From contig JAENZX010000003.1 in NCBI GenBank assembly GCA_016841045.1, forward strand, positions 147,282 to 211,281: a stretch of DNA of 64,000 bases, given 5' to 3'. The notes under the pieces are model-generated. The model saw nothing but the letters and a program-made list of their open reading frames with translations. It made no database searches and was not told where the DNA came from. Below are positions 51,788 to 60,948 of this stretch, piece after piece. The position numbers and the translations under genes were made by a program. This DNA comes from Thermincola carboxydiphila. Its GTDB lineage: Bacteria > Bacillota > Thermincolia > Thermincolales > UBA2595. The first letter of the stretch is position 1. Each line of letters starts with the position of its first letter.

Positions 51788-52762
51788 ATGAAATATGTTT
51801 TACTTTTTTTTACCAAGACAAAACTTGGTTTATTAACAATATCAGTAATTTTAACAGCTAGTATATTATTGTTATTTGCAGGATTTTGCTTAGCTGAAGT
51901 TAAACATGGAGTTTGCTGTCCCGAAGAACTTAATTCAGTTATTTTTAGTTACTCGGAGCCTGTAGTTAAATGTGAAGAAATTACAGAAATCCAAACCGCC
52001 TTGGTGAAATTAGGGTTTTACCACGGAGAAACAACAGGAATCTTTGACAAAAAAACTGAAGAAGCTGTTAAAAAATTTCAGGTCTCCAGTAAGCTTAAAG
52101 TAGACGGGGTTTTTGGACAAAAGACACGAAATGCATTATCTGAAAAGTTTGAGAATCACTCATTAAGTGTATCCACTCGCATAGAACCTAAAGGAGAAGT
52201 TCATTTAATAATCAATGCAGACAAAAAAAGGCTGTATGTGTATGACGACAATAAGTTGATAAAAGAATTCCCGGTAGCAGTCGGAACAAAAAAAACACCG
52301 ACTCCAATAGGAGATTGGAAAATAAAAAGAAAAGCCAAGAACTGGGGAACTGGATTTGGGACCAGATGGATGGGATTAAATGTTGCTTGGGGGATTTATG
52401 GAATTCACGGTACTAATAAACCCTGGTCTATAGGGACCAGAGCCAGTCACGGCTGCATTCGGATGTTAAATCATGAAGTTGAACAGTTGTATGAATTGGT
52501 AAAAGTTGGAACACGTGTCAAGATAGAGGGCACCGTTTTTCCTGCTTATTATGAAAAAAGATTTCCGGTACACAAAGGGCACAAAGGAAGTGAGGTAGTA
52601 CTTGTACAAAAAGGCTTAATCGCAGAAGGGTATTTAAAAGGAGAACCCGACGGAATTTTTGGTCAGGCAACAGAAGATGCGTTAAAAAAGCTTCAAAAAG
52701 ACAAAGGTTTCGAAGTTACTGGACAAGTAGACACAGACATTTGGGGAGTACTTGGATTATAA
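51788..52762 (+). CDS. L,D-transpeptidase with two peptidoglycan-binding domains
   Basis: A 324-residue secreted enzyme. A signal/anchor helix (LGLLTISVILTASILLLFAG) leads to a PG_binding_1 domain near 62-120 (ALVKLGFYHGETTGIFD...). The YkuD catalytic domain spans ~138-255 and carries the active-site motif HGTNKPWSIGTRASHGCIRM (in two parts), with the nucleophile Cys near 222. A second PG_binding_1 domain near 265-322 (LIAEGYLKGEPDGIFG) closes the protein. It would cross-link peptidoglycan through L,D bonds. It lies between two envelope genes and the spacing to the first is 32 bp, so co-transcription is likely. Confidence 0.92.
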   Translation: MKYVLLFFTKTKLGLLTISVILTASILLLFAGFCLAEVKHGVCCPEELNSVIFSYSEPVVKCEEITEIQTALVKLGFYHGETTGIFDKKTEEAVKKFQVSSKLKVDGVFGQKTRNALSEKFENHSLSVSTRIEPKGEVHLIINADKKRLYVYDDNKLIKEFPVAVGTKKTPTPIGDWKIKRKAKNWGTGFGTRWMGLNVAWGIYGIHGTNKPWSIGTRASHGCIRMLNHEVEQLYELVKVGTRVKIEGTVFPAYYEKRFPVHKGHKGSEVVLVQKGLIAEGYLKGEPDGIFGQATEDALKKLQKDKGFEVTGQVDTDIWGVLGL

Positions 52763-52779
52763 ATATTTACCGATAGTGA

Positions 52780-52812
52780 GGATGGGATTAGAAACCCATC
52801 CCTTTAATCTTT
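52780..52812 (+). terminator. weak terminator after the L,D-transpeptidase gene
   Basis: GGATGGG and CCCATCC form a 7-bp stem with an 8-nt loop, followed by CTTTAATCTTTC, which is only moderately T-rich. Confidence 0.5.
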
Positions 52813-52910
52813 CACGAAAGATTTGAAAATACTCAAATTGGCTAAAATATAACAATAATGTTTTAGACAGGATGAACGAAACAGGAAAACATTGACAGGG
52901 GGATTAATCT

Positions 52911-54071
52911 ATTACTTCCGCAAACATAAATGGTTTTAAAATACTTCACGTTATAAGACCGGCTGAAGGTGGAATGAAAACCCACCTGTTAGAATTGTTA
53001 CAGGGTCTGAGAAAACGCGGGTTTAATGTTGAAACAGCATGCCCGAGCAATTCTGCTCTCTTTAATGAAGTATCTGGAATGGGTATTAAGACTCACCCTG
53101 TAAATATTGTCGGACCAATCAGCCCTAAGGATGATGTTATATGTATAAATCAGTTGAGAAAAATAATCTTAGCTGGCGATTATGACATTATTCATTTTCA
53201 TGGTTCAAAGGCCGGGATGGTTGGAAGAATTGCTGCTCTTTCAGCAAGGTATAAGAATAATGTGATGACTGTTCATAATTTTATAATTTATCAGGAAGTA
53301 AATCCAGCCCAAAGGGTGTTATTCAAATATGGTGAAAAACTTTTAAGCACAGCCACATCAAAGATAATAACTGTTTCTGCGGCACTAAAGAATGATTTGG
53401 TAAAGAATTTTGGAATTCCGGAGAAAAAAATAGTATCTATTTATAATGGGATTGACATACACAAATATTCTGATACTTGTGATGGAATAAAAACGAGGGA
53501 GAAATACGGCTTAAATACTGACGCTTTGATTGTGGGTACCCTGGCCAGAATGGCTCCGCAAAAGGGACTGGAATACTTCATTAAGGCTATTCCACTTATA
53601 CAGAAAAACACTAATACTAAATATATTATTGCTGGAGACGGTCCGCTGCTGCCTTTATTAAAATCACAGGCCACGGAGCTTGGGTTAAGTGAAAGACTAT
53701 CTTTTACCGGACATGTGGAAAACGTACCTGAGTTCTTATCTTGTCTGGATATTTTTGTGGTACCATCAATAGCAGAGGGGTTATCCATAACGACAATTGA
53801 AGCCATGAGTGTCGGCCTGCCTGTAATTGCTTCTAGGACGGGTGGGCTCCCTGAACTTGTTAAACACGGAGAAACCGGCCTGCTGGTGGAGCCAAGAGAC
53901 CCGGCGAAGTTAGCACAAGCAGTAACTGAACTGCTTATTAACAAGAATAAACGACAGCTAATGGGGCTGTATGCTCATAAAAAAGCTTCGGAAATGTTCA
54001 GCCTTGAGACAATGATCGGTGAAACATGCCGAGTTTACGATGAAATTATAACAGATTCCGCATACTTGTAG
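52911..54071 (+). CDS. GT4 family glycosyltransferase, ATT start
   Basis: A ~386-residue GT-B glycosyltransferase. The frame before the first ATG (52974) encodes GFKILHVIRPAEGGMKTHLL, the standard GT4 N terminus with the donor-loop glycines. So the gene must begin further upstream, yet the frame has only ATT at 52911 before its stop at 52905. ATT at 52911 is about seven bases after AGGGGG. The C-terminal half has GTLARMAPQKGLEYFIKAIP near 202 and FVVPSIAEGLSITTIEAMS near 280-298, the E-x7-E donor motif. It likely transfers a sugar from an NDP donor to a lipid or wall polymer. The ATT start is inferred. Confidence 0.8.
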   Translation: MTSANINGFKILHVIRPAEGGMKTHLLELLQGLRKRGFNVETACPSNSALFNEVSGMGIKTHPVNIVGPISPKDDVICINQLRKIILAGDYDIIHFHGSKAGMVGRIAALSARYKNNVMTVHNFIIYQEVNPAQRVLFKYGEKLLSTATSKIITVSAALKNDLVKNFGIPEKKIVSIYNGIDIHKYSDTCDGIKTREKYGLNTDALIVGTLARMAPQKGLEYFIKAIPLIQKNTNTKYIIAGDGPLLPLLKSQATELGLSERLSFTGHVENVPEFLSCLDIFVVPSIAEGLSITTIEAMSVGLPVIASRTGGLPELVKHGETGLLVEPRDPAKLAQAVTELLINKNKRQLMGLYAHKKASEMFSLETMIGETCRVYDEIITDSAYL

Positions 54072-54099
54072 TATGTTTAGGATACCAGGGAGTGTAATC

Positions 54100-56385
54100 A
54101 TGAAAAAAAATGCAATGCGTATCAAAATTATGCTTTTTACTGCAGTTCTGATTTTGTCGCTAATAACATTTTACATTGCTTCAATTCCGTTCGCAGCTGG
54201 TGAAATCATTAATGGTTCAATTCAGAAAACCGGTAGAGTTGTAATGGTCGTCATTGACCAGTTATCATGGGATGATGTTTCAGGTAATAATTTACCCGTT
54301 ACTAGAAAAATAATTTCCTCAGGCGCAGTAGGGCTAATGACAACAAATCCTGGAGCAGGAGGGCTTAGAACACCTGAAAACACTTATGCTACCATTGGTG
54401 CCGGTACAAAGATATTGGGAGGAGATTCTGGAGGAGATGGGTTTAACGTCTGGGAAGAATATGAAAACGGAAAGGCAGAAATATCTTATTTCAGGCGCAC
54501 TGGAAGAAAAGCAGACGGTCAAGTGGTTAACGTCGGAATAGCCCAAATAGAAACAGCCAACAGAAACCTCAACTATAACTATGTCCCCGGTTCCATCGGG
54601 ACAGTTCTCCACCGGTATGGCGTTAAAACCGGCGTTATTGGGAATTCCGATGTCTTCGGACTACAGGAAAGAGATAAATTCAGACGTTATGCGGTAAATA
54701 TTGCGATGGACAGAAACGGTCAGGTTGACTATGGTGAAGTGGGTTCTTCATGTTTGACCCCAGACGAGGCTTTCTTAGGTGGCTTTAGGTCTGATTATAG
54801 TTTTTTATTAAAAAAATTCAGAGAAATAAAAGATTATGCAGGCTTTTTAGTCATTGATACAGGTGACATCTCTCGTCTAGAGAGTCAAGGTACTCTGGCT
54901 TCTGCCGCAGTCCTCCAAAATCAAAAGAAAAATACCTTAGCCCGCATAGATGTTTTTCTTGGGGAATTATTGCAAGAGGTCGACCTTAGTAAAGACCTGC
55001 TAATGATTGTAGTTCCAGGTCCCTCTTACCAATCCATGAACAACGGTGACTTTCTGACTCCTTTCTTTATGGCAGGTAAAGGTGTTAAGCAGGGGATAGT
55101 TTATTCAGGCACTACCAGACGTGATGGACTTATATCCAATACCGATATAGCTGCAACAGTGGTTGATTTTTTTGGATTTCCGCCTGTTGTAAAAGGTACC
55201 AGGGATAAAAAGGATATTATATTAGGGGGGCAAGTAATTGCTGGAAACCCATCAGTACACCCTGTAGATGAGGTCTCTGTTTTGAGCAAGAAAACAATGT
55301 TTATGCATAATACCAGGTACCCGTTTGTAAAAACATATATAAATCTCTGCCTTATAATATTGACAGTGTCAGTAGCGGCTATTAAGCTTGATATAAAGGC
55401 AGGGGGGGTGATTAAACCTATCTTGCTGGCAGTGACCTTTATCCCTGCAGTTTATCTGCTGGCTGATTTAATGTCCCATTTTTCGCAGGGAATAGTCGGT
55501 CTGCTGATGAGTTTAATAACTCTGGCTATGGTTTTATTCTCAATTTATTTATCTAAAACCTTACGTTTTAGTCCATTTCTGATAAGCAGTGGGTTAACAA
55601 CAGCACTTTTAATATTTGATATTTTCAGCGGTGGGAATCTCTCAAAAACCTCTCCCCTCAGTTATGATGCAACAGCAGGTGCCAGATTTTACGGGATAGG
55701 GAACGAATATATGGGTGTTCTAATTGGTGCAGCTATTACCTTTATAACTCTTTCTCTGGAAAAGTTCAGGTCGGGCATTTCTTTGGCAGCTAAAATTGCA
55801 GTTACACTTATTAGTTTAATTGTGGTATACACTATTTCTGCCCCAAACCTTGGCACTAATGCCGGAGGAGCAATTGCCTCCATTGCCGGTTTAGGCACTG
55901 CGGGAATCATCCTTTACGGCAGAAAATTCAGTTTAAAAACATTAGCACCTATTGCTGTGGTTACTGTCTCTGTTCTTACGATGTTTGTTATCTTTGATTT
56001 TACCAGATCTGTCGAAACACAATCACATATGGGGCGAACTTTAGGACTAATTCAACAAAACGGAGTTAGCGAAATTTTATCTATCGTTAGCAGGAAAACA
56101 GAGATTAACTTAAAACTTATTAAATATACCACCTGGAGCTGGTATTTCTTTCTAAGCCTAGGAGTTATCGTTTTTCGGCACAGACTGTTTCCCTGCGAAA
56201 TAGAACAGTGGGAGGAGCAGAATCCCTGGCTCAACAGAATGCTGCCCGGGATTGTTGCAGGTTGTCTGGCAGCCCTGATTTTCAACGATTCTGGTGTAGT
56301 TGCGTCAGCAACAATGATTAGCTTCGGAATCCCCCCAATTTTATGGAGCTTAATTCAAACTAAGGAGAGGACAGTGCAACAATGA
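54100..56385 (+). CDS. alkaline-phosphatase-like ectodomain/polytopic membrane protein B
   Basis: A 761-residue paralogue of the gene at 49521. After the first helix (IMLFTAVLILSLITFYIASI) the outside domain carries VVMVVIDQLSWDD, ENTYATIGAGT, FLVIDTGDISRLES and TRRDGLISNTDIAATVVDFFG, spread over residues ~45-380. The Asp-His pair is again absent: the segment reads MIVVPGPSYQSM. The membrane half has about ten helices and the paralogous GARFYGIGNEYMGVLIGAA motif. ATG at 54100 has AGGGAG seven bases upstream; ATG at 54073 does not. It overlaps hslO by four bases. Both paralogues together suggest a heteromeric or two-step envelope function. Confidence 0.72.
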   Translation: MKKNAMRIKIMLFTAVLILSLITFYIASIPFAAGEIINGSIQKTGRVVMVVIDQLSWDDVSGNNLPVTRKIISSGAVGLMTTNPGAGGLRTPENTYATIGAGTKILGGDSGGDGFNVWEEYENGKAEISYFRRTGRKADGQVVNVGIAQIETANRNLNYNYVPGSIGTVLHRYGVKTGVIGNSDVFGLQERDKFRRYAVNIAMDRNGQVDYGEVGSSCLTPDEAFLGGFRSDYSFLLKKFREIKDYAGFLVIDTGDISRLESQGTLASAAVLQNQKKNTLARIDVFLGELLQEVDLSKDLLMIVVPGPSYQSMNNGDFLTPFFMAGKGVKQGIVYSGTTRRDGLISNTDIAATVVDFFGFPPVVKGTRDKKDIILGGQVIAGNPSVHPVDEVSVLSKKTMFMHNTRYPFVKTYINLCLIILTVSVAAIKLDIKAGGVIKPILLAVTFIPAVYLLADLMSHFSQGIVGLLMSLITLAMVLFSIYLSKTLRFSPFLISSGLTTALLIFDIFSGGNLSKTSPLSYDATAGARFYGIGNEYMGVLIGAAITFITLSLEKFRSGISLAAKIAVTLISLIVVYTISAPNLGTNAGGAIASIAGLGTAGIILYGRKFSLKTLAPIAVVTVSVLTMFVIFDFTRSVETQSHMGRTLGLIQQNGVSEILSIVSRKTEINLKLIKYTTWSWYFFLSLGVIVFRHRLFPCEIEQWEEQNPWLNRMLPGIVAGCLAALIFNDSGVVASATMISFGIPPILWSLIQTKERTVQQ

Positions 56386-57260
56386 ATGACTATCTTGTTA
56401 TAGGTACAGATAAAAAAGGGCATTTTCGTGCATATGCGGCTATTACAACGGGTCTTGTAGAAGAAGCAAGGCAAAGACATAATACTTCCCCCACGGCAAC
56501 TGCAGCTTTAGGAAGAGCTTTGACCGCGGGAGTGCTTATGTCTGCAAACCTTAAGGGTGATGACCTTCTAACCTTGAGGATTATTGGCAGCGGTCCTCTT
56601 GGGGCTGTTGTGGTCACAGCTGATTCACTGGGAAATGTTCGGGGATATGTTCAGTCACCCGAGGCTGATCTCCCCTCAAAAAATGGAAAACTTGATGTTG
56701 GTGGAGGTATCGGTAACGATGGTGAGCTTTCCGTTACAAAAAATATGGGGTTAAAAGACCCTTATACGGGAAGTGTTCCGCTGGTTTCAGGAGAAATAGG
56801 GGAAGATATTGCCTATTACTATGCAAAATCTGAACAAATCCCATCTTTGGTGGCTCTCGGTGTATTGGTAAAAGAGGATATTTCTGTGCAGGCAGCCGGG
56901 GGATATCTTATTCAGGCTTTTCCCGGAGTTGAAGATGAACACCTGAAAAGCCTGGAAGATAGGGCAATGAGTCTGCCAAATGTCAGCAGTCTGTATAATA
57001 ATAATTTAAAACCTGAAGAGGTGCTGCAAAAACTTCTTGGTTCGGACTTTGTTGAATTGGAGCGAAAAACAGTAGATTTTAAATGCGGGTGTTCAAAGGA
57101 AAAACTGGAACGTATTTTAATTAGTTTGGGTAAAGAAGAACTTGCTGACATAATTGAGAAACAAAATAACGCTGAAATACAGTGTCACTTTTGTGGAGAC
57201 CAATATAATTTCAGCACCGGTGAGTTAGAAACTCTTCTAAAAGAGGCTTCTTCGAATTAA
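56382..57260 (+). CDS. hslO: redox-regulated chaperone Hsp33
   Basis: A 292-residue chaperone activated by oxidation. The N-terminal core includes GRALTAGVLMSANLKGDDLL (near 44-63) and GGYLIQAFPG near 177. The C-terminal zinc switch has the four cysteines CGC near 235 and CHFCGDQY near 266. When oxidised, the cysteines form disulfides and release zinc, exposing the client site. The ATG overlaps the preceding gene by four bases, with AAGGAGAGG about 12 bases upstream. It may share the envelope locus transcript. Length is normal. Confidence 0.95.
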   Translation: MNDYLVIGTDKKGHFRAYAAITTGLVEEARQRHNTSPTATAALGRALTAGVLMSANLKGDDLLTLRIIGSGPLGAVVVTADSLGNVRGYVQSPEADLPSKNGKLDVGGGIGNDGELSVTKNMGLKDPYTGSVPLVSGEIGEDIAYYYAKSEQIPSLVALGVLVKEDISVQAAGGYLIQAFPGVEDEHLKSLEDRAMSLPNVSSLYNNNLKPEEVLQKLLGSDFVELERKTVDFKCGCSKEKLERILISLGKEELADIIEKQNNAEIQCHFCGDQYNFSTGELETLLKEASSN

Positions 57261-57293
57261 TAATGAAAGCAAGTGGATTTGTTTAGACAACTA

Positions 57294-57331
57294 AAAAAGC
57301 GCTTTTCCAATTCATATTGGAAAGCGCCTTC
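57294..57331 (-). terminator. rho-independent terminator after rpmB, minus strand
   Basis: GGCGCTTTCCAAT and ATTGGAAAAGCGC pair on the minus strand and are followed by TTTTTTAG. It lies between convergent hslO and rpmB and may serve both. Confidence 0.85.
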
Positions 57332-57349
57332 GTAGTTGAATTTAACTGA

Positions 57350-57538
57350 TTAGATTGCTCTGGTAACCTTACCTGAACGCAGGCATCTTGAGCAAACATT
57401 AAGTCTAGTAGGAGTGCCGTTGACTAGGGCACGTACTTTTTGAATATTAGGTTTCCAGGTTCTTTTGGTACGGATGTGAGAGTGGCTGACCTGAAGTCCA
57501 ACCCGTACACCTTTACCGCAAATTTCACATTTAGCCAC
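57350..57538 (-). CDS. rpmB: 50S ribosomal protein L28
   Basis: A 62-residue large-subunit protein. AKCEICGKGVRVGLQVSHSH and RTWKPNIQKVRA are the L28 signature, and the CxxC pairs (CEIC near the start and CSRC near 50) show the zinc-binding form. GTG at 57538 is preferred, since GGGGG lies about eight bases upstream and it gives the usual 62 residues. A longer reading from 57565 would add nine unusual residues. It is a single gene, divergent from the DUF1858 gene. Confidence 0.94.
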   Translation of the reverse strand: MAKCEICGKGVRVGLQVSHSHIRTKRTWKPNIQKVRALVNGTPTRLNVCSRCLRSGKVTRAI

Positions 57539-57734
57539 GGAGATACACCCCCTTTGCGAATTCATAGCTTTACTATTTTATCAAATAATTTATTAAAATG
57601 CAATAGATGTGAAACTTTTAAATAACATGCAAATTCTAAAAGGATTTAAGTCAGTTTTTATAGAACTCTACATAATATACAATATAAGGATATACTTAGA
57701 ATTTTTAAATAAAATTAAGGAGGGCGATTTAGAC

Positions 57735-57944
57735 ATGTTCCGAAAAGAGATGTCCATAATGGAAGCCCTACAGTTTCACCCTAAGGTAAGAGAAGTATTT
57801 CAGAAGCATGGAATGGGTTGTTTTGGCTGCATGGGGGCAATGGAAGAATCGGTAGAAGCAGGTGCAAATATGCATGGCATTGACGTAAATACGCTTGTGG
57901 ACGAACTAAACAGTCTATTGGAACCTGACTCACCCATATCATAG
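57735..57944 (+). CDS. DUF1858 domain protein
   Basis: A 69-residue soluble protein with the DUF1858/ScdA N-terminal domain. EALQFHPKVREVFQKHGMGC (near 10-29) followed by FGCMGAMEESVEAGA is diagnostic, and the GMGCFGC cysteine pair is a likely redox disulfide. Members often occur with hybrid cluster or iron-sulfur repair proteins, none of which lies beside it here. ATG at 57735 is ten bases after GGAGGG. The upstream reading from 57609 includes AT-rich intergenic sequence and is not supported. It is a single gene with its own terminator. Confidence 0.85.
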   Translation: MFRKEMSIMEALQFHPKVREVFQKHGMGCFGCMGAMEESVEAGANMHGIDVNTLVDELNSLLEPDSPIS

Positions 57945-57975
57945 GTCCGGCATAAACATAACCCGGAAATCAGAG

Positions 57976-58010
57976 AAAAAAAGATGAGGGCACCCTCATC
58001 TTTTTTAAAG
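57976..58010 (+). terminator. rho-independent terminator after the DUF1858 gene
   Basis: AAAAAAAGATGAGGG and CCCTCATCTTTTTT form a near-perfect stem with a tight loop, flanked by A- and T-runs. Confidence 0.92.
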
Positions 58011-58081
58011 TAAAGATTTTAAATCTCCAAAATCAAGAATCTAGAATATTGTTAATAAAACAAAGGAGGGGGATAGTAAAA

Positions 58082-58438
58082 TTGATTGAAAAAAACGAAT
58101 TTGGAAATATAAATATATCTGAAGAAGTTATATCTACAATTGCTGGAGCTGCCACCGTTGAATGTTACGGTTTGGTCGGTATGGCTGCAGTTAATCTAAA
58201 AGATGGTTTGGCAGAGATTCTGGGCAAGGAAGACCTGAAAAGAGGGGTAGAAGTCCAAATAAACGGTCAGGAAGTGGTACTAAACCTTTATATAATAGTG
58301 GGGTATGGAGTGAATATTGCAGAGGTTGCACGGAATGTTATGGAACGTGTAAAATATAGTGTAGAAAAACAAACAGGACTTAAAGTAAACCATATTAATG
58401 TCAATGTACAGGGAGTAAGATTTACGACTGAAAAATAA
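58082..58438 (+). CDS. Asp23/Gls24 family envelope stress protein
   Basis: A 118-residue protein of the Asp23/Gls24 family (Bacillus YloU). The conserved parts are GNINISEEVISTIAGAATVE near 7-26 and INGQEVVLNLYIIVGYGVNI (near 60-79). Such proteins form soluble multimers linked to the envelope. The start is TTG at 58082, ten bases after AAAGGAGGGGG; the frame reaching back to 58049 would place that site inside the coding region. It is followed by the YloV-type gene, as in Bacillus, where yloU precedes yloV. Confidence 0.92.
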   Translation: MIEKNEFGNINISEEVISTIAGAATVECYGLVGMAAVNLKDGLAEILGKEDLKRGVEVQINGQEVVLNLYIIVGYGVNIAEVARNVMERVKYSVEKQTGLKVNHINVNVQGVRFTTEK

Positions 58439-58453
58439 CTCCGGGAGGAATAT

Positions 58454-60040
58454 GTGGACGCTGAAAATATTAATGGTTATAATCTATACAATATGCTTGC
58501 CTCTGGACTTGCAGCACTCAGCAAAAGATATAAAGAAGTAGACTTACTAAATGTCTTTCCTGTCCCTGATGGAGATACCGGTACTAACATGTTTCATACC
58601 CTGTCGGCAGCCGTGGAGGAAGCTGCTGCACATAACACTTCTTCTGTCGGCAAAATTGCCAAGGCGGCATCACAGGGCGCTTTAATGGGTGCAAGGGGAA
58701 ACTCTGGAGTAATACTTTCCCAGTTGCTGAGAGGATTTGCCCAGGCACTGATTGATAAGGAAACCATTACTGCAAAAGATTTTTCCAGAGCACTTGTGGA
58801 AGGTGTAAATATAGCTGTTAAGGCCGTCATGAAGCCTGTGGAAGGTACGATTCTTACCGTTGCCAGAGAAGCTTCCAAGACTGCAGTTAGGGAGGCCAAT
58901 AAAAATCAGCCCTTAAAACAGGTTTTACTGGAAACCTGCAAAACTGCGGAATCAACCCTTATGAATACCCCTGATTTACTCCCGGTTCTTAAAGAAGCCA
59001 GGGTCGTAGATGCTGGAGGTATGGGTTGGCTTATTATCTTACAGGGATTTTATGCCTGGTTTTCTGGTGACTCTAAATGGATAAGTGAAAGGGAACAATA
59101 CCACTCGGAAGAAAACACAAACAAAGCTCCTGATTTTGAATACCCATATTGCACCGAAATTCTTTTTAAACTTGGAAACACTGATTGTGAAGGGTTGAAA
59201 GAAAAACTTATGGTTTACGGTGACAGCCTTTTAACAGCTGCTTCTGATGGCCTCTTTAAGGTGCATATCCACACAGACTGTCCGCAGGAAGTTCTAGGAA
59301 TATGTCTCAAATATGGCTCACTATCTAAAGTTAAAATAGAAAATATGAACCAACAGGCTGTCCGAAAAGAATATGAAATGCCCAAAAAACCTTTCGGGAT
59401 TATTTCTGTTGCCAGTGGTGAAGGAATTACCAAGATTATGAAAAGTCTTGGTGCTGATGATATTATATCCGGTGGTCAATCAATGAATCCAAGCATCAGC
59501 CAGATATTAGAGAAAGTTAAGAAACTGAATACCGATACTGTTATCATATTACCTAATAACAGCAATATAATCCTGTCTGCAAAGCAAGTTCCTGAAATGA
59601 CCGGTAAGACAGTCCATGTTATCCCAACCAGGACAATAGCTGAAGGTGTGGCGGCGCTTTTGTCTGCTTCCCCGGAAATGAAACCCAGCCAGGTTGTAGA
59701 TGTTATGGTTTCAGCAGCAAAGAGTATTAAAACAGGTGAGGTTACATATGCGGTTCGTGATACTACCATTAACGGTATTGAAATAAAAGAAGGAAATTCA
59801 ATTGGTCTTTTTGAAGATAAAGTTACGGTTGGAGATAATTTGAATGATACAGTAATTAAACTGCTGGATAAAATGATTTTCCCTGACTGCGAAGTATGCA
59901 CAATATATTTCGGAGAGATGACAGATAAATACGAGGCCGAACAACTTGCCTCTGAAATTTCCGAACGTTTCCCGGAAATTGATGTTGAGTTGCTGGATGG
60001 CGGGCAGCCGGTCTATTACTATATAATATCAGTTGAATAA
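58454..60040 (+). CDS. DAK2/DhaL domain protein (YloV/FakA-like)
   Basis: A 528-residue protein with an N-terminal DhaL ATP-binding domain (residues ~8-200) and a C-terminal DegV-like half (~300-528). FPVPDGDTGTNMFHTL near 35-50 contains the ATP-metal aspartates, and GARGNSGVILSQLLRGFAQAL near 76-96 the conserved loop. This fits FakA, the kinase that phosphorylates fatty acids bound to FakB. FakB proteins are DegV-family; the next gene encodes one. GTG at 58454 fits the family N terminus; GGAGG is five to six bases upstream, slightly close. Length is normal. Confidence 0.88.
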   Translation: MDAENINGYNLYNMLASGLAALSKRYKEVDLLNVFPVPDGDTGTNMFHTLSAAVEEAAAHNTSSVGKIAKAASQGALMGARGNSGVILSQLLRGFAQALIDKETITAKDFSRALVEGVNIAVKAVMKPVEGTILTVAREASKTAVREANKNQPLKQVLLETCKTAESTLMNTPDLLPVLKEARVVDAGGMGWLIILQGFYAWFSGDSKWISEREQYHSEENTNKAPDFEYPYCTEILFKLGNTDCEGLKEKLMVYGDSLLTAASDGLFKVHIHTDCPQEVLGICLKYGSLSKVKIENMNQQAVRKEYEMPKKPFGIISVASGEGITKIMKSLGADDIISGGQSMNPSISQILEKVKKLNTDTVIILPNNSNIILSAKQVPEMTGKTVHVIPTRTIAEGVAALLSASPEMKPSQVVDVMVSAAKSIKTGEVTYAVRDTTINGIEIKEGNSIGLFEDKVTVGDNLNDTVIKLLDKMIFPDCEVCTIYFGEMTDKYEAEQLASEISERFPEIDVELLDGGQPVYYYIISVE

Positions 60041-60083
60041 AGTTAATCTGGATTTTTAATGTACCGGAAAAGAGGTGTTCTGG

Positions 60084-60932
60084 TTGAAAAAAGTACGAAT
60101 AGTCACTGACAGTACGGCAGATATTCCACATGATATCGTTAATGAACTGGGAATTATGGTTATCCCCCTTAAAGTTAGTTTTGGCAGGGATGTATACCGG
60201 GATGGCATTGATATTCAATCATCGGAATTTATTAAAAGGATAGAGACAGAAGATGAATTGCCAATCACTTCTCAGCCTTCACCAGGGGAAATTGTAGCTA
60301 TTTATGAAAAAATTATTGATAAAGGCGAAGCCATCATTTCAATACATCTTTCAGGTAAGCTCAGTGGAACCGTACAGTCGGCTAGAACTGCCAGAACATT
60401 GACTGACTCCAGAGATATTCACATAATAGATTCCAGAACGATAAGTATGGGTCTGGGTTTAATTGTCATAGCAGCGGCGAAGGCTGCCAATGAAGGGAAA
60501 TCCGTTGCTGAAATCTTATCAATGATTAATGAAAAAATCGAAAAAAGTTTCCTCATATTTTTGGTGGACACTCTTGATTACCTGGAAAAGGGTGGCAGAA
60601 TAGGTAAAGCCAGCGCTTTTTTAGGGACATTTCTAAAAATTAAACCGATTCTCTGCCTTGATGACGGACAGATCTTACCCTTAGAACGTGTTAGAGGTAA
60701 AGGTAAAGCCCTTGAACGTATTTCGCAGATAGTCGCGGATAAAACTGACTCATCTAAAAGGTATAGCTGCGCATTCGTTTATGGAAATGACTACTCATCA
60801 GTTATAAAGTTAAAGGACCACACTCATAATTTAGTAAATATCTGTGACGAGCCCATAATTACGGAACTTGGACCGGTAATTATGGCACATACCGGTCCTG
60901 GTGTGGCGGGTATTATATTATGCCCTGAATAG
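60084..60932 (+). CDS. DegV family fatty-acid binding protein (FakB-like)
   Basis: A 282-residue DegV protein. VRIVTDSTADIPHDIVNELG at the N terminus and the conserved TSQPSPGEIVAIYEKI near 67-82, plus SIHLSGKLSGTVQSAR near 90-105, are diagnostic. It would bind a fatty acid for phosphorylation by the YloV/FakA kinase encoded just before. The start is TTG at 60084; AGAGGTG gives the right spacing for it, while the GTG at 60075 is part of that site. It lies 44 bp past the kinase gene and so shares its transcript. Confidence 0.9.
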   Translation: MKKVRIVTDSTADIPHDIVNELGIMVIPLKVSFGRDVYRDGIDIQSSEFIKRIETEDELPITSQPSPGEIVAIYEKIIDKGEAIISIHLSGKLSGTVQSARTARTLTDSRDIHIIDSRTISMGLGLIVIAAAKAANEGKSVAEILSMINEKIEKSFLIFLVDTLDYLEKGGRIGKASAFLGTFLKIKPILCLDDGQILPLERVRGKGKALERISQIVADKTDSSKRYSCAFVYGNDYSSVIKLKDHTHNLVNICDEPIITELGPVIMAHTGPGVAGIILCPE

Positions 60933-60948
60933 AATTGGTTGGTGTTAA

